64,000 bases of DNA from Neolewinella persica DSM 23188 (GTDB lineage Bacteria; Bacteroidota; Bacteroidia; Chitinophagales; Saprospiraceae): NCBI RefSeq assembly GCF_000373105.1, contig NZ_KB890433.1, positions 16,286 to 80,285 of the forward strand, read 5' to 3'. The notes beneath the pieces are model-generated. The model did no database searches, had not been told where the DNA came from, and was given only the letters and a program-made list of their open reading frames with translations. Shown here piece after piece: positions 50,366 to 58,368 of this stretch. The position numbers were made by a program, and so were the translations under genes. How positions within the stretch are numbered: position 1 is the first letter of the stretch; each line of letters starts with the position of its first letter.

Positions 50366-51808
50366 TTAGTGTTTGATGATGCTTCGGCTTAGCTGGGTGC
50401 CATCCCGATCAGTCAGCAGCAGATAGTAAGTACCAGAAGGCTGATCATGCAGCGAAATACGTGTTCGTTTACTACGGATTTCCGCACTTTGCAACTGGAC
50501 TTCCTGCCCGAGCGAATTGAACATCCGAGTACGGACCAAACCACCCGGAATGCTATTGATAGGAAGCTCTAACCACACCTCGTTCGTGGTGGGGTTGGGG
50601 TAGAGGAGCAATTCCTTCCCCCAGACTGCCGCCCGGATTCCGGTTGTGAAAATGTCTGGCAACCCACAAGGAGAGTTCGCCATCGTATCGGGTAGTTCAC
50701 CTAGAGCGATGTAATCAATGTAAAGCTCATTCCCAGGGAAGTTGTTATTGTCCCGGTCTAGGTAAATCCAGAGGTCTATCAGGTTCGTTGGGTCAAAGCC
50801 CGCCAGGGCGTCTCCGGTGAAAACGTAAATCAGGTTACTCCATCCATTAAGGTCACCCTGAACGTACTGCGTCTGGGTCGCAGTTCTGAAGTTGACGGAT
50901 CCATCTCCAGACCGGAGCAAAACGGAAATCGGCACAACTTCCGCTGCACGCGCCCGAAGGAAGACCGTCACAATACCTTCAATATTCGTAATGGAAACCC
51001 CGTTAGCATTGACCGGATCAATCACGATCGGCCGGAAAGCCTGGTAAGGAGCACCCATTGTATCCGTTACCGAGACGCTCAATTCCTCACAATCAGTGAC
51101 GCCCAGGGTCAGCTTCCTAATTTCTGCTCCTCCAAGTATGTTTGTTGAGGAAGTAGCCGTAAACTGTTCGATGAAATTAGCTGGTACCTCCTCCTGGCTG
51201 CAGTCTGAATTCAGTGCAGCGTCTGGTGTTGCCCCGACTACGATGTGGTCGATGTCGAGGAAGTTACCCGCAAAATTTTCTACCCCTCGGTCCAGATAGA
51301 CCCACATGTCCACGAAATCCGCGGGCACGAAACCATCCAGGTCTCCGGCTTCCCAGGTCAGCATAAATTCGGTCCATTCCGTCAGTCCTCCAGGAACGTC
51401 AATATCCTTGCGCAAGGTACGTTCTGCAATTGTCCCGCCTCCGGAGCGGAAAAGCACGCTTATGTTGATACCCTCTACGGATCGGACCCGCATGGTAAGG
51501 TTGAGGTTACCGGTCAGGTCAGTGATCTCTACGCCATTTACGTCGAAAGGATTGAACTGGATGGCATTGAAGGGAGGCAAGGGATCCCCCGTCGGATCGG
51601 TTACGGAGATGTTCAAAGACTCACATTCGGTGTCCTGTAGAAAGGTGAGCCGACTTCCTGCTGCATTGGTCTGGCTAATGTTGCCAGGAACGGTGTCACC
51701 CACGAAATACTCAAAGTAGGAAGGAGCTACTTGCCCTGAAAGCGGTGGGACAATAATCGCTGGTAGTAAAAGTATGAAAAGGGCAGATAGGTGTTTTTTT
51801 GTTGACAT
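50366..51808 (-). CDS. T9SS-secreted protein with two repeated beta domains
   Basis: A 480-residue exported protein. After the signal peptide two homologous domains of about 170 residues follow (residues about 30-195 and 205-385). Each has a LNISVTD / LSVSVTD strand, a VNGVEITDLTGNLNL / ANGVSITNIEGIVTV segment, an ISVLFRSGGG / ISVLLRSGDG segment and an MWVYLDRGVENFAGNFLDID / LWIYLDRDNNNFPGNELYID end. They look like carbohydrate-binding-type jelly rolls. The C terminus (LLLYPNPTTNEVWLELPINS to SRSIIKH) is a T9SS sorting domain. Probably an adhesin or binding protein on the cell surface. Confidence 0.82.
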   Translation of the reverse strand: MSTKKHLSALFILLLPAIIVPPLSGQVAPSYFEYFVGDTVPGNISQTNAAGSRLTFLQDTECESLNISVTDPTGDPLPPFNAIQFNPFDVNGVEITDLTGNLNLTMRVRSVEGINISVLFRSGGGTIAERTLRKDIDVPGGLTEWTEFMLTWEAGDLDGFVPADFVDMWVYLDRGVENFAGNFLDIDHIVVGATPDAALNSDCSQEEVPANFIEQFTATSSTNILGGAEIRKLTLGVTDCEELSVSVTDTMGAPYQAFRPIVIDPVNANGVSITNIEGIVTVFLRARAAEVVPISVLLRSGDGSVNFRTATQTQYVQGDLNGWSNLIYVFTGDALAGFDPTNLIDLWIYLDRDNNNFPGNELYIDYIALGELPDTMANSPCGLPDIFTTGIRAAVWGKELLLYPNPTTNEVWLELPINSIPGGLVRTRMFNSLGQEVQLQSAEIRSKRTRISLHDQPSGTYYLLLTDRDGTQLSRSIIKH

Positions 51809-51886
51809 ATCAACTTGTTTTTTTAGTGTTTACAGGAGCTTGAAGGGCTTGTAATGTCTAGCCAGACAGGAAAAATAATGGTCGTG

Positions 51887-53977
51887 CTATTGCTTGATCA
51901 CTCGAGAAGAAAGGATTTCTCCATTATTGGTTTCTATTCGCAATAGGTATAGGCCTGGAGACCAATCAGCGCTATTTATCCGGAGGCTGTTAATGGTATC
52001 AGTCACTAATCTGCCTTCTACATTATAGACCTGGACTCTGCTGATCCGCTGTTCGGATTGGATGGTGAGTAGATCCCCAACGGGGTTAGGCAGCACGATG
52101 AGGTCCTCTTGTCTGGCTTCTCGGACGTTATCGACAAAGTCCACTGTCAGCTGATTAGAGAAAGGAGAGGGACAAGAAGCCCCAAGGGCAAAGACCCTGT
52201 ACCTCAGGGTATTCCCAATGGCTTCCACATTTTCATGGTAGTATTCCGACGTATTGGCGGGTAGGTTGGCTACAATTGTAAACTCGTTTTCTCCTTCCTG
52301 GTAGGCAGCTACGGCATAGCCGGTTTCCCTGCTGGCAATGTCCGTCCAGGCCAAATCTACTCCACCGGCGCGCCGGCTTGCAGCGGTCAATACGGGCGCA
52401 TCCGGGCCAATCCCCTTGGTCAGTCGCTCGGCCAGTTGGGCGTCGTAGAGCGATGGAATCGCGAGGTCCTGACCGGTCAACTCAATGTATCCGGCTGGTT
52501 TTGGGAAAGGACCTGTTCCCGTCACATTGCCGAAGCAACCAATGGCGAAATTCTGCCGTCCGGGAGGTCGTTGTACGGAGAGCGTCCTGTCGTTAGGCAT
52601 CCGTACATTCCAGGCGACACTATTGGTCAAAGACCAACCGTGGCCCGTCCCAAAGTCTCCCCGATTATACAGGCCCATTAAACGACTTGTTTGAGGATCC
52701 TGGAAGGTGAGCTGGTCAAACAGAAGGCCCTGACTCCAGCGCCGGTGGCCCTCCGAGCTGTTCAGGTCCCCAGTTGTAATACTGTTATGAAAAACGATGC
52801 CAGCGGCACTGCTTGTCCCATTGGATACAAAGGAGTGTCGGCCGTTACTGGCCGTACAGCCGGTAAACAGAATATTGCTGGTGAACCGGCTTACATTAAA
52901 ATTATACCGGCGTGAACCAGTAACCATAGAGTGAGGCTCGAGGGCATTACAGCCCGTAACCGTAACCCGGCTGGCGGCCGTCATATCTACCAGGGCATAG
53001 CCAAAGTGGAGTGCTGTTACGCCCCGTACCCATGCGTCTTCGACGCCTGCCAGGAGAATCCCCGTCCAGGCATGATTTTCATCTTCTACTCCGCTGGTTT
53101 CAATGACAATTCGTAAGCTTTCTACCCCAACTTCACGGAGCGTATTGGGCTCGTTGAGGACATAAATTTCGGCCTGCGCCAGCGAGCGCCGGAAGTGATC
53201 GTAGATCGGGGCATCCAAAGTGATTTTTTGCTCCGGGATGTTGACATCCGTGATGTACCTGTTGTAGTAAATATCGATTTCACCCGGTGCCCAGCGTGAA
53301 TCACCACCGGTGGAACCGAACTCTACGGTTCTCAGCCAATCATTGGTGCTAGGGTGGTAAACAATAACATTGTCTCCTACATTGTACAGCTCTGCTGCGG
53401 CAACCTCCAGGGAGCGGGAACCTGCGGGAAGGAATTCACTGGTTACTTGTTCACGGGTGCCAGGAACTTCCCCGTTCCAATCGGGCGAACTGCTTTTGCC
53501 CACCCTGATGAGGTCCCGTTGTTCGGGGGTGTTGCCCGTTCCCCGAATGATGGTGTTGGTAGCGGGGTCTTCCCCATTTCCTACGCCACGAAGCACCACC
53601 CCGGAGGCTTCAATGCGCAGGACACCACTTACCGGGTAGGTGCCGGCACCAAGGACGACTGCCCCCCGGATACCGTCTGCCGAAGGCGTAAGGGCTTCTA
53701 CCTGGTTGATGGCAGCTTGTATATGTGCGGTATTATCACCGGCTACCGGATCGATGGTAAGCGCAGCAGCAATTTCCGGAATAGCAACGCCTCCATTGCG
53801 GTAACCAGCATAACTGAAATTAGCAATATGATTGCTGTTGTCGTCCGAAACATACCGCAGGCAACCGTCAGCATCCTCATAAAGAATGGTGGAATTGACC
53901 TGTGCCTGAAGGATGGTCTGGACTGGAAGTAAAAGCAGTAGGAGCAGATATGTAAATCTGATGGAGGAATTGGTCAT
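51887..53977 (-). CDS. Pectate-lyase-like beta-helix protein with T9SS tail
   Basis: A 696-residue exported protein with signal peptide (ends ILQA-Q). A right-handed beta-helix region follows, with the pectate-lyase-superfamily opening DNTAHIQAAINQVEALTPSA and GAVVLGAGTYPVSGVLRIEA. Later turns include GVTALHFGYALVDMTAASRV and NILFTGCTASNGRHSFVSNG. A fibronectin-like segment (APVLTAASRRAGGVDLAWTD) precedes a T9SS sorting tail (IVLPNPVGDLLTIQSEQRIS to SRVIKQ). Polysaccharide lyase activity is possible but no calcium site can be read. The ATG at 53977 gives the signal peptide. Confidence 0.85.
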   Translation of the reverse strand: MTNSSIRFTYLLLLLLLPVQTILQAQVNSTILYEDADGCLRYVSDDNSNHIANFSYAGYRNGGVAIPEIAAALTIDPVAGDNTAHIQAAINQVEALTPSADGIRGAVVLGAGTYPVSGVLRIEASGVVLRGVGNGEDPATNTIIRGTGNTPEQRDLIRVGKSSSPDWNGEVPGTREQVTSEFLPAGSRSLEVAAAELYNVGDNVIVYHPSTNDWLRTVEFGSTGGDSRWAPGEIDIYYNRYITDVNIPEQKITLDAPIYDHFRRSLAQAEIYVLNEPNTLREVGVESLRIVIETSGVEDENHAWTGILLAGVEDAWVRGVTALHFGYALVDMTAASRVTVTGCNALEPHSMVTGSRRYNFNVSRFTSNILFTGCTASNGRHSFVSNGTSSAAGIVFHNSITTGDLNSSEGHRRWSQGLLFDQLTFQDPQTSRLMGLYNRGDFGTGHGWSLTNSVAWNVRMPNDRTLSVQRPPGRQNFAIGCFGNVTGTGPFPKPAGYIELTGQDLAIPSLYDAQLAERLTKGIGPDAPVLTAASRRAGGVDLAWTDIASRETGYAVAAYQEGENEFTIVANLPANTSEYYHENVEAIGNTLRYRVFALGASCPSPFSNQLTVDFVDNVREARQEDLIVLPNPVGDLLTIQSEQRISRVQVYNVEGRLVTDTINSLRINSADWSPGLYLLRIETNNGEILSSRVIKQ

Positions 53978-54112
53978 AAGACTTTGTGCAATTAGTGGCT
54001 GTGGGACGTAGAATTTAGGCTCTAAAGTTACCGTGTGCAATTGACATGGTTAAAGGAAAATGCAAGGAATTTATAATTCCGCTACCGTGGCTTCCGTAAA
54101 GTCAGAAAATTA

Positions 54113-54130
54113 GGCGCGGCCGCAGGTGCA
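54113..54130 (+). repeat. Class I 18-mer, copy q
   Basis: Exact copy in the divergent 365-base gap between the beta-helix gene and the NIPSNAP gene. The rest of the gap (53978-54342) shows no gene. Confidence 0.85.
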
Positions 54131-54342
54131 GTGCAAGTACTAGGAGAGCAGAATGGGAGACTGGCGACCAGGGGAATCTGAAGTTTGGCTCCCCCTCTTT
54201 CCAGCCCCAATGGGGAGGGCTCTTGAAAATTAATATGAAGGGTTGAGTATGCAATTGTCCTTAGCTAAGGGAGGTATTTTATCGCTACGAAATATGTTCA
54301 GCGTAATTTGTCGGATCTCCTAACCTTAAAAATAAACTAAGT

Positions 54343-54648
54343 ATGGTCACCTGCTACGTACGCTACATTATCGATCCTTATCAACTGACCGAGTTCGAAC
54401 ACTACGCTAAGTTGTGGATTCCCTTGGTTAATAAATTTGGTGGCACTCATCATGGCTATTTCCTTCCATACGAAGGGGCCAATAACGTGGCATCCTGCCT
54501 TTTTAGCTTTGCGTCTTTAGCGGCTTATGAGCGCTATCGGACGGACAGTATGCAGGATGAAGCATGCCTCGCTGCTTACGATTACGCCGTAAGAACCCGC
54601 TGTATTGTAAGCTATGAACGCCTGTTTATGCGCCCGGTATTCGAGTAG
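54343..54648 (+). CDS. NIPSNAP family protein
   Basis: A 101-residue single-domain protein of the NIPSNAP / dimeric alpha-beta barrel type: VTCYVRYIIDPYQLTEFEHY, WIPLVNKFGGTHHGYFLP and LFSFASLAAYERYRTDSMQD. Function is not defined for this group. It is alone in its transcription unit. Confidence 0.87.
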   Translation: MVTCYVRYIIDPYQLTEFEHYAKLWIPLVNKFGGTHHGYFLPYEGANNVASCLFSFASLAAYERYRTDSMQDEACLAAYDYAVRTRCIVSYERLFMRPVFE

Positions 54649-54657
54649 TCAGGCCCC

Positions 54658-54689
54658 AAAAAAGCCTTCTGCTAGCAAAAGCAGAAGGC
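54658..54689 (-). terminator. Rho-independent terminator for cutC
   Basis: GCCTTCTGCT (54664-54673) and AGCAGAAGGC (54680-54689) form a perfect 10-base stem. On the minus strand it is followed by TTTTTT, so it ends leftward transcripts coming from cutC, about 210 bases after its stop. It lies only 16 bases after the convergent NIPSNAP gene. Confidence 0.75.
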
Positions 54690-54901
54690 AAAAAAGTATT
54701 GTTCAAAGTGTATATAATTCTTACCTGACAGACTACTGGGCAGGTTTTCAGGTTTGTAAACTTGTAATTTTTATCGGGGACATAGTGCTGTAAGACTAAA
54801 GGGCAGCCTCGTGGTGTTGTGTCTCCGACTCACCTACGGTGAAACGTCTTCGCTGGTTTTACGATCAGCAAAAAAAATGTACCTACACGTAAAATTACTG
54901 G

Positions 54902-55657
54902 TTAAGCCTGTCTTGCGGCCATTACGAAACGGCGCACTTCGGCTTCACTGGTTACCTGACGTTCATATTCTGGCAAGCCGGGAATCCCCATATAAACTGC
55001 CGGGTTTTGGTGCTGCATTCGGCTGGTTAGGGTCCCGAAGGCAGTAGCGTGAAACTCCGTCACGCCAGTTTGAGCAATGACCTCCGCCACATTTTCCGGA
55101 AAAATACCACAACCGGGAAGGATGCCGATTCGGCCTGCCGCCTGTTCCACCAGTCGCCTGAGTTGTTTGGTTCCTTGTGGCACCGTCGCGGCTTGTCCAG
55201 AGGTCAGTATCCGGTCCACACCCAGTTCAATGAGGGTTTCCAGTGCGGTAAAGGGATCAAGACAAACATCAAACGCCCGGTGGAAGCAAACGGAGAGTTC
55301 TTTCCCTGCTTCTTCCACCAGTCTTTGCACCTGCGTCCGCGCCACCGTACCATCCTGTTTCAACATTCCGAACACCACGCCAGTAACGCCGATGCCGTGC
55401 AAATTTCGAATATCTTGCACCATCACGTCCAGCTCCCGATCAGTATAATCAAAGTCTCCGCCCCTGGGCCTTATCATGACCATTATGTCGATATCAACGG
55501 CATCCCGGCAAGCCTTCACGGTGCCCAGGCTTGGGGTAATGCCCCCTTCTACCAGCGCCGCACACAGTTCCACCCGGTCGGCACCACCCCGTTCGGCGGC
55601 AACTGCCCCGTCAACGGATTGGAGGCAAACTTCAAATTTTGGATTAGCAGAAGTCAT
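54902..55657 (-). CDS. cutC: CutC family protein
   Basis: A 251-residue TIM-barrel protein. Family motifs: FEVCLQSVDGAVAAERGGAD, VELCAALVEGGITPSLGTVK, IMVMIRPRGGDFDYTDRELD, GVTGVVFGMLKQDGTV, LSVCFHRAFDVCLDPFTALE and RILTSGQAATVPQG. CutC was first linked to copper homeostasis; its enzymatic role remains uncertain. An exact class I repeat encodes residues ARTQVQ at about 106-111, without changing the spacing expected from E. coli CutC. Confidence 0.93.
   Translation of the reverse strand: MTSANPKFEVCLQSVDGAVAAERGGADRVELCAALVEGGITPSLGTVKACRDAVDIDIMVMIRPRGGDFDYTDRELDVMVQDIRNLHGIGVTGVVFGMLKQDGTVARTQVQRLVEEAGKELSVCFHRAFDVCLDPFTALETLIELGVDRILTSGQAATVPQGTKQLRRLVEQAAGRIGILPGCGIFPENVAEVIAQTGVTEFHATAFGTLTSRMQHQNPAVYMGIPGLPEYERQVTSEAEVRRFVMAARQA
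55326..55343 (-). repeat. Class I 18-mer, copy r (inside cutC)
   Basis: Exact copy in gene sense (GGCGCGGACGCAGGTGCA), read as ARTQVQ in a helix of CutC. Confidence 0.8.
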
Positions 55658-55660
55658 TTT

Positions 55661-55763
55661 GTCAAGTTGTCAAGTTGTCGAGTTGTTGAGTTGTCCGGGT
55701 GTCGGGTTGTCTCGTTATCAAGTGGTCGGGCGATGAGGTGACAACCCGACACCCGGACAACTC
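55661..55763. repeat. Class VII words with perfect 24-base hairpin
   Basis: Tandem GTTGTCAAGTTGTCGAGTT words lead into a perfect inverted repeat, 55688-55711 (GAGTTGTCCGGGTGTCGGGT...) with 55740-55763, around a 28-base centre. It fills the whole gap between the asparaginase-family stop and the cutC start. The same words recur at 62092-62135. Confidence 0.85.
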
Positions 55764-55767
55764 GATC

Positions 55768-56766
55768 TTACTGCTTTGGTGCTTCAATCTTAAACTCCGG
55801 TACCAACATTTCGTTAGCGACAGCTTCGGTTTGTAAGGCGTAATCGAATCCCGACTGAATACAGTAGCTGCCGGTTTGACCGGCCTTGTTCAGGGCAATG
55901 AAACCGACCTGGATCTCCTTCCAGTCGGGGTTTTTACTGATCACCCGCTCTACCGCTAACCGGCAGGCGTCTGTAGGTGAATACCCTTGACGCATAAATT
56001 CAACGACTAAAAAGCAACCACAGGCACGAATCACTGCCTCGCCCCATCCGGTCGCAGTGGCGCCGCCAATTTCATTGTCGACGTACAGACCTGCGCCAAT
56101 CAGCGGAGAGTCTCCCACCCGGCCGTGGTACTTAAATGACGCACCGCTGGTGGTACATGCACCGGCCAGGTCTCCGTTTTTATCAAGCGTCAGCAATCCG
56201 ATGGTGTCATGGTTTTCTACATTGATGGGCGGGCGGTAATCCGGGTTTCTTGTCTTCCAGTTTTCCAGCGCTTTGCGGCTGAAGTCGGTCATCAGGTCAG
56301 TTTCTTTCATACCCTGGCTGAGGGCGAAATCCTTAGCTCCCTGCCCGACGATCATAACGTGCGGTGTTTTTTCCATCACCATGCGTGCCAGGCTGATGGG
56401 GTGGAGAATGTCCTGTACTGCCGCGACACTGCCGCAGTCTCCTGCGGAGTTCATGATGCAGGCGTCGAGGGTGATTATCCCGTCCCGGTCCGGGTAGGAG
56501 CCAATGCCTACGGTATGGACTTCCGGATCAGCCTCTGTAACCATCACGCCTTGCTCCGCGGCGTCTAGCGCTGTACCTCCTGCTGACAAAATCTCCCACG
56601 CTTTTGCGTTGGCCATCATGCCGTGCTGCCAGGTAGAAATGACTACGGGGCGGATAGGAACGACGGTTGGTGTGGTTGTTTCTGTGCAGGCGGTTAACAA
56701 CGGCGCGGCTGCAACAGCGGCAGGTAGGGTCCGAAGGAAAGATCTGCGGTTAGTTAAGGTTGAAAT
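55768..56766 (-). CDS. Tat-exported N4-glycosylasparaginase-like (Ntn) hydrolase, probable ATT start
   Basis: A 332-residue enzyme of the glycosylasparaginase / isoaspartyl peptidase family (N-terminal nucleophile hydrolases that self-cleave). The cleavage Thr is in ENHDTIGLLTLD; other motifs are GGTALDAAEQGVMVTEADPE, ACTTSGASFKYHGRVGDSPL and GATATGWGEAVIRACG. In-frame codons before the first TTG (56700) encode STLTNRRSFLRTLPAAVAAA and then PLLTAC, a Tat signal with a lipobox. No ATG, GTG or TTG precedes it; ATT at 56766 is the only near-cognate start after the in-frame stop. Predicted to be a periplasmic or surface lipoprotein acting on glycopeptide asparagine. Confidence 0.87.
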   Translation of the reverse strand: MSTLTNRRSFLRTLPAAVAAAPLLTACTETTTPTVVPIRPVVISTWQHGMMANAKAWEILSAGGTALDAAEQGVMVTEADPEVHTVGIGSYPDRDGIITLDACIMNSAGDCGSVAAVQDILHPISLARMVMEKTPHVMIVGQGAKDFALSQGMKETDLMTDFSRKALENWKTRNPDYRPPINVENHDTIGLLTLDKNGDLAGACTTSGASFKYHGRVGDSPLIGAGLYVDNEIGGATATGWGEAVIRACGCFLVVEFMRQGYSPTDACRLAVERVISKNPDWKEIQVGFIALNKAGQTGSYCIQSGFDYALQTEAVANEMLVPEFKIEAPKQ

Positions 56767-56977
56767 GGGAGCGTTATTTTATCGTGTTAGTGATTTGACT
56801 TACTGCAAAATGAGGCAAATGATTCGAAAATCGAACCACCTAAAAGTATAATAAATTTCTTGATCTGTGTTACCCGATACTAATGCTTCCAAATGAGATA
56901 GATTGGTTGCTCAGTTCTCATGCTGAATTGACAAGCTTACGGATTAACTCATCAACTCAAGTGCTGGTGACCCAGCC

Positions 56978-57997
56978 CTAAGCGGGTATTTGCATTGTAA
57001 GGCAATGCAGCGATCCATGCTGCTCAATGAACGGCCGGCAATCAACCGGAACGACCTTATACTTACCGTAGGATTCCATGATGCTGATCGCATTGGCGTC
57101 GGCAAGTCTGCCCGGAGAGCCAGCGGGGGCCGATGAAAAATAGGTGGGAAGAAACAGGGTGCCGTTGCTGATCAGGAAATTGGCGTAGGTTGCAGGTAGG
57201 CGGTGACCGTCGGCGGCAAATATGGCCGGCGGCAGTGGCAATGCAATTAGTTTGAATGGCTTATGGTGGCGCGTGTAGATGAAACGCAGATCTTTGCGCA
57301 TTTCCTGCAAGGATTCAAAGTGTTCGTCTGTCGGATCATCACAGGAAACATAAGCGATGGTCCGCTCGTCGAGCAAACGCGCCAGCGTGTCTACGTGTGC
57401 GTCAGTATCGTCCCCGACAAGTTCTCCGTCTGTGAGCCAGAAGACATCAGTTTTTTTGCCAAAATATTTACGCAAAATCTGTGAGGCAGCCTCCGGGTTC
57501 CGCCAGTCGTTGCGCCCTTCACTCAGCAAACAGGTCGTCGTTGTGAGCATGGTGCCGAAGCCGTCTGATTCAATGGAGCCTCCCTCCAGTACTAAATCTA
57601 CCCGCTGGTAGCCATGGTTGGGGAAGAGGGTCTTTTGTAACTGCTTGGGGATCTCATTGTCCGCCGTCGCTTCAAATTTTCCACCCCAGCCATTGAAGGT
57701 AAAATCCAGCATGATGTGCTTACCGTCTTTATCGATTACCGTGATCGGGCCGTAGTCCCGTATCCAGCAATCATCAGTTGGCAGGCTGATTTTTTTTCCC
57801 TGGTAAACTTCAGCATAGTTGTCGAAATGTTCCCGATCACTTACGATCAGCAGTACTGGGGTTACTTCGTTGACAGCATTGGCCGCAGCAATCATTGCAG
57901 CCGAAGCAGCATGAAGGTTCTCTCCCCAGTCTCCAGCGGTGCGGGGAAAGGTAAAGATGACCAGGCGTTGGGGTTCCCATTCGGCGGGTAGACGCAT
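56978..57997 (-). CDS. aguA: Agmatine deiminase family protein
   Basis: A 339-residue enzyme of the guanidino-modifying (PPAD) fold, converting agmatine to N-carbamoylputrescine. Motifs: RLPAEWEPQRLVIFTFPRTA, DDCWIRDYGPITVIDKDGKH, LEGGSIESDG, GDDTDAHVDTLARLLD (catalytic His and Asp) and the nucleophilic Cys in GSLHCLTMQIPA. The following carbamoylase gene (aguB) is not in the window. The start is directly preceded by a class II repeat array. Confidence 0.9.
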   Translation of the reverse strand: MRLPAEWEPQRLVIFTFPRTAGDWGENLHAASAAMIAAANAVNEVTPVLLIVSDREHFDNYAEVYQGKKISLPTDDCWIRDYGPITVIDKDGKHIMLDFTFNGWGGKFEATADNEIPKQLQKTLFPNHGYQRVDLVLEGGSIESDGFGTMLTTTTCLLSEGRNDWRNPEAASQILRKYFGKKTDVFWLTDGELVGDDTDAHVDTLARLLDERTIAYVSCDDPTDEHFESLQEMRKDLRFIYTRHHKPFKLIALPLPPAIFAADGHRLPATYANFLISNGTLFLPTYFSSAPAGSPGRLADANAISIMESYGKYKVVPVDCRPFIEQHGSLHCLTMQIPA

Positions 57998-57998
57998 T

Positions 57999-58366
57999 GT
58001 TCAGGGGTTACTGGGTTCGCTATGCTCAGGTTGCAGGGTTCGCTACGCTCAGGTTGCAGGGGTTGCAGGGTTCGCTGCGCTCAGGTTGCAGGGGTTGCAG
58101 GTCGCTGCGCTCAGGTTGCAGGGGGTGCAGGTCGCTGCGCTCAGGATGCAGGGGTTGCAGGTCGCTGCGTACAGGTTGCAGGGGTTGCAGGGTTCGCTAC
58201 GCTCAGGTTGCAAGGGTTGCAGGTCGCTACGCTCAGGTTGCAGGAGGCACGATGTCTTGCAACTTCTGCAACCTGAGCGAAGCGACCCTGCAACCTGAGC
58301 GAAGCGCCCCCTGCAACCTGAGCGAAGCGACCCCTGCAACCTGAGCGTAGCGACTCCTGCAACGCT
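57999..58366. repeat. Class II array C, a giant inverted repeat
   Basis: The left side has eight copies of TCGCTNCGCTC-type words (one degenerate, TCGCTGCGTAC) joined by AGGTTGCAGG and GGGTTGCAGG. The right side from 58265 has four inverse copies, CCTGCAACCTGAGCGAAGCG and variants. The centre is about 20 bases around 58250 (GGCACGATGTCTTGCAACTT). It fills the entire gap between the aldolase stop and the deiminase start, both genes leftward. No gene in it is credible. Confidence 0.85.
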
Positions 58367-58368
58367 TA

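Noticed and set aside
54811-55047. A plus-strand gene overlapping the 3' end of cutC
   Set aside because: It is antisense to a conserved cutC segment and its product has no protein-like pattern.
57939-58362. Repetitive peptides (SLRSGCRGCR-type) on both strands at 58 kb and 63 kb
   Set aside because: All frames are open only because the repeat unit lacks stops; composition is unlike protein and there is no start region or conserved flank.
57999-58366. CRISPR array at the class II repeats
   Set aside because: Units vary, spacers are themselves repeat words (GGGTTGCAGG), the second half is inverted, and no cas gene is near. The same applies to 63124-63470.
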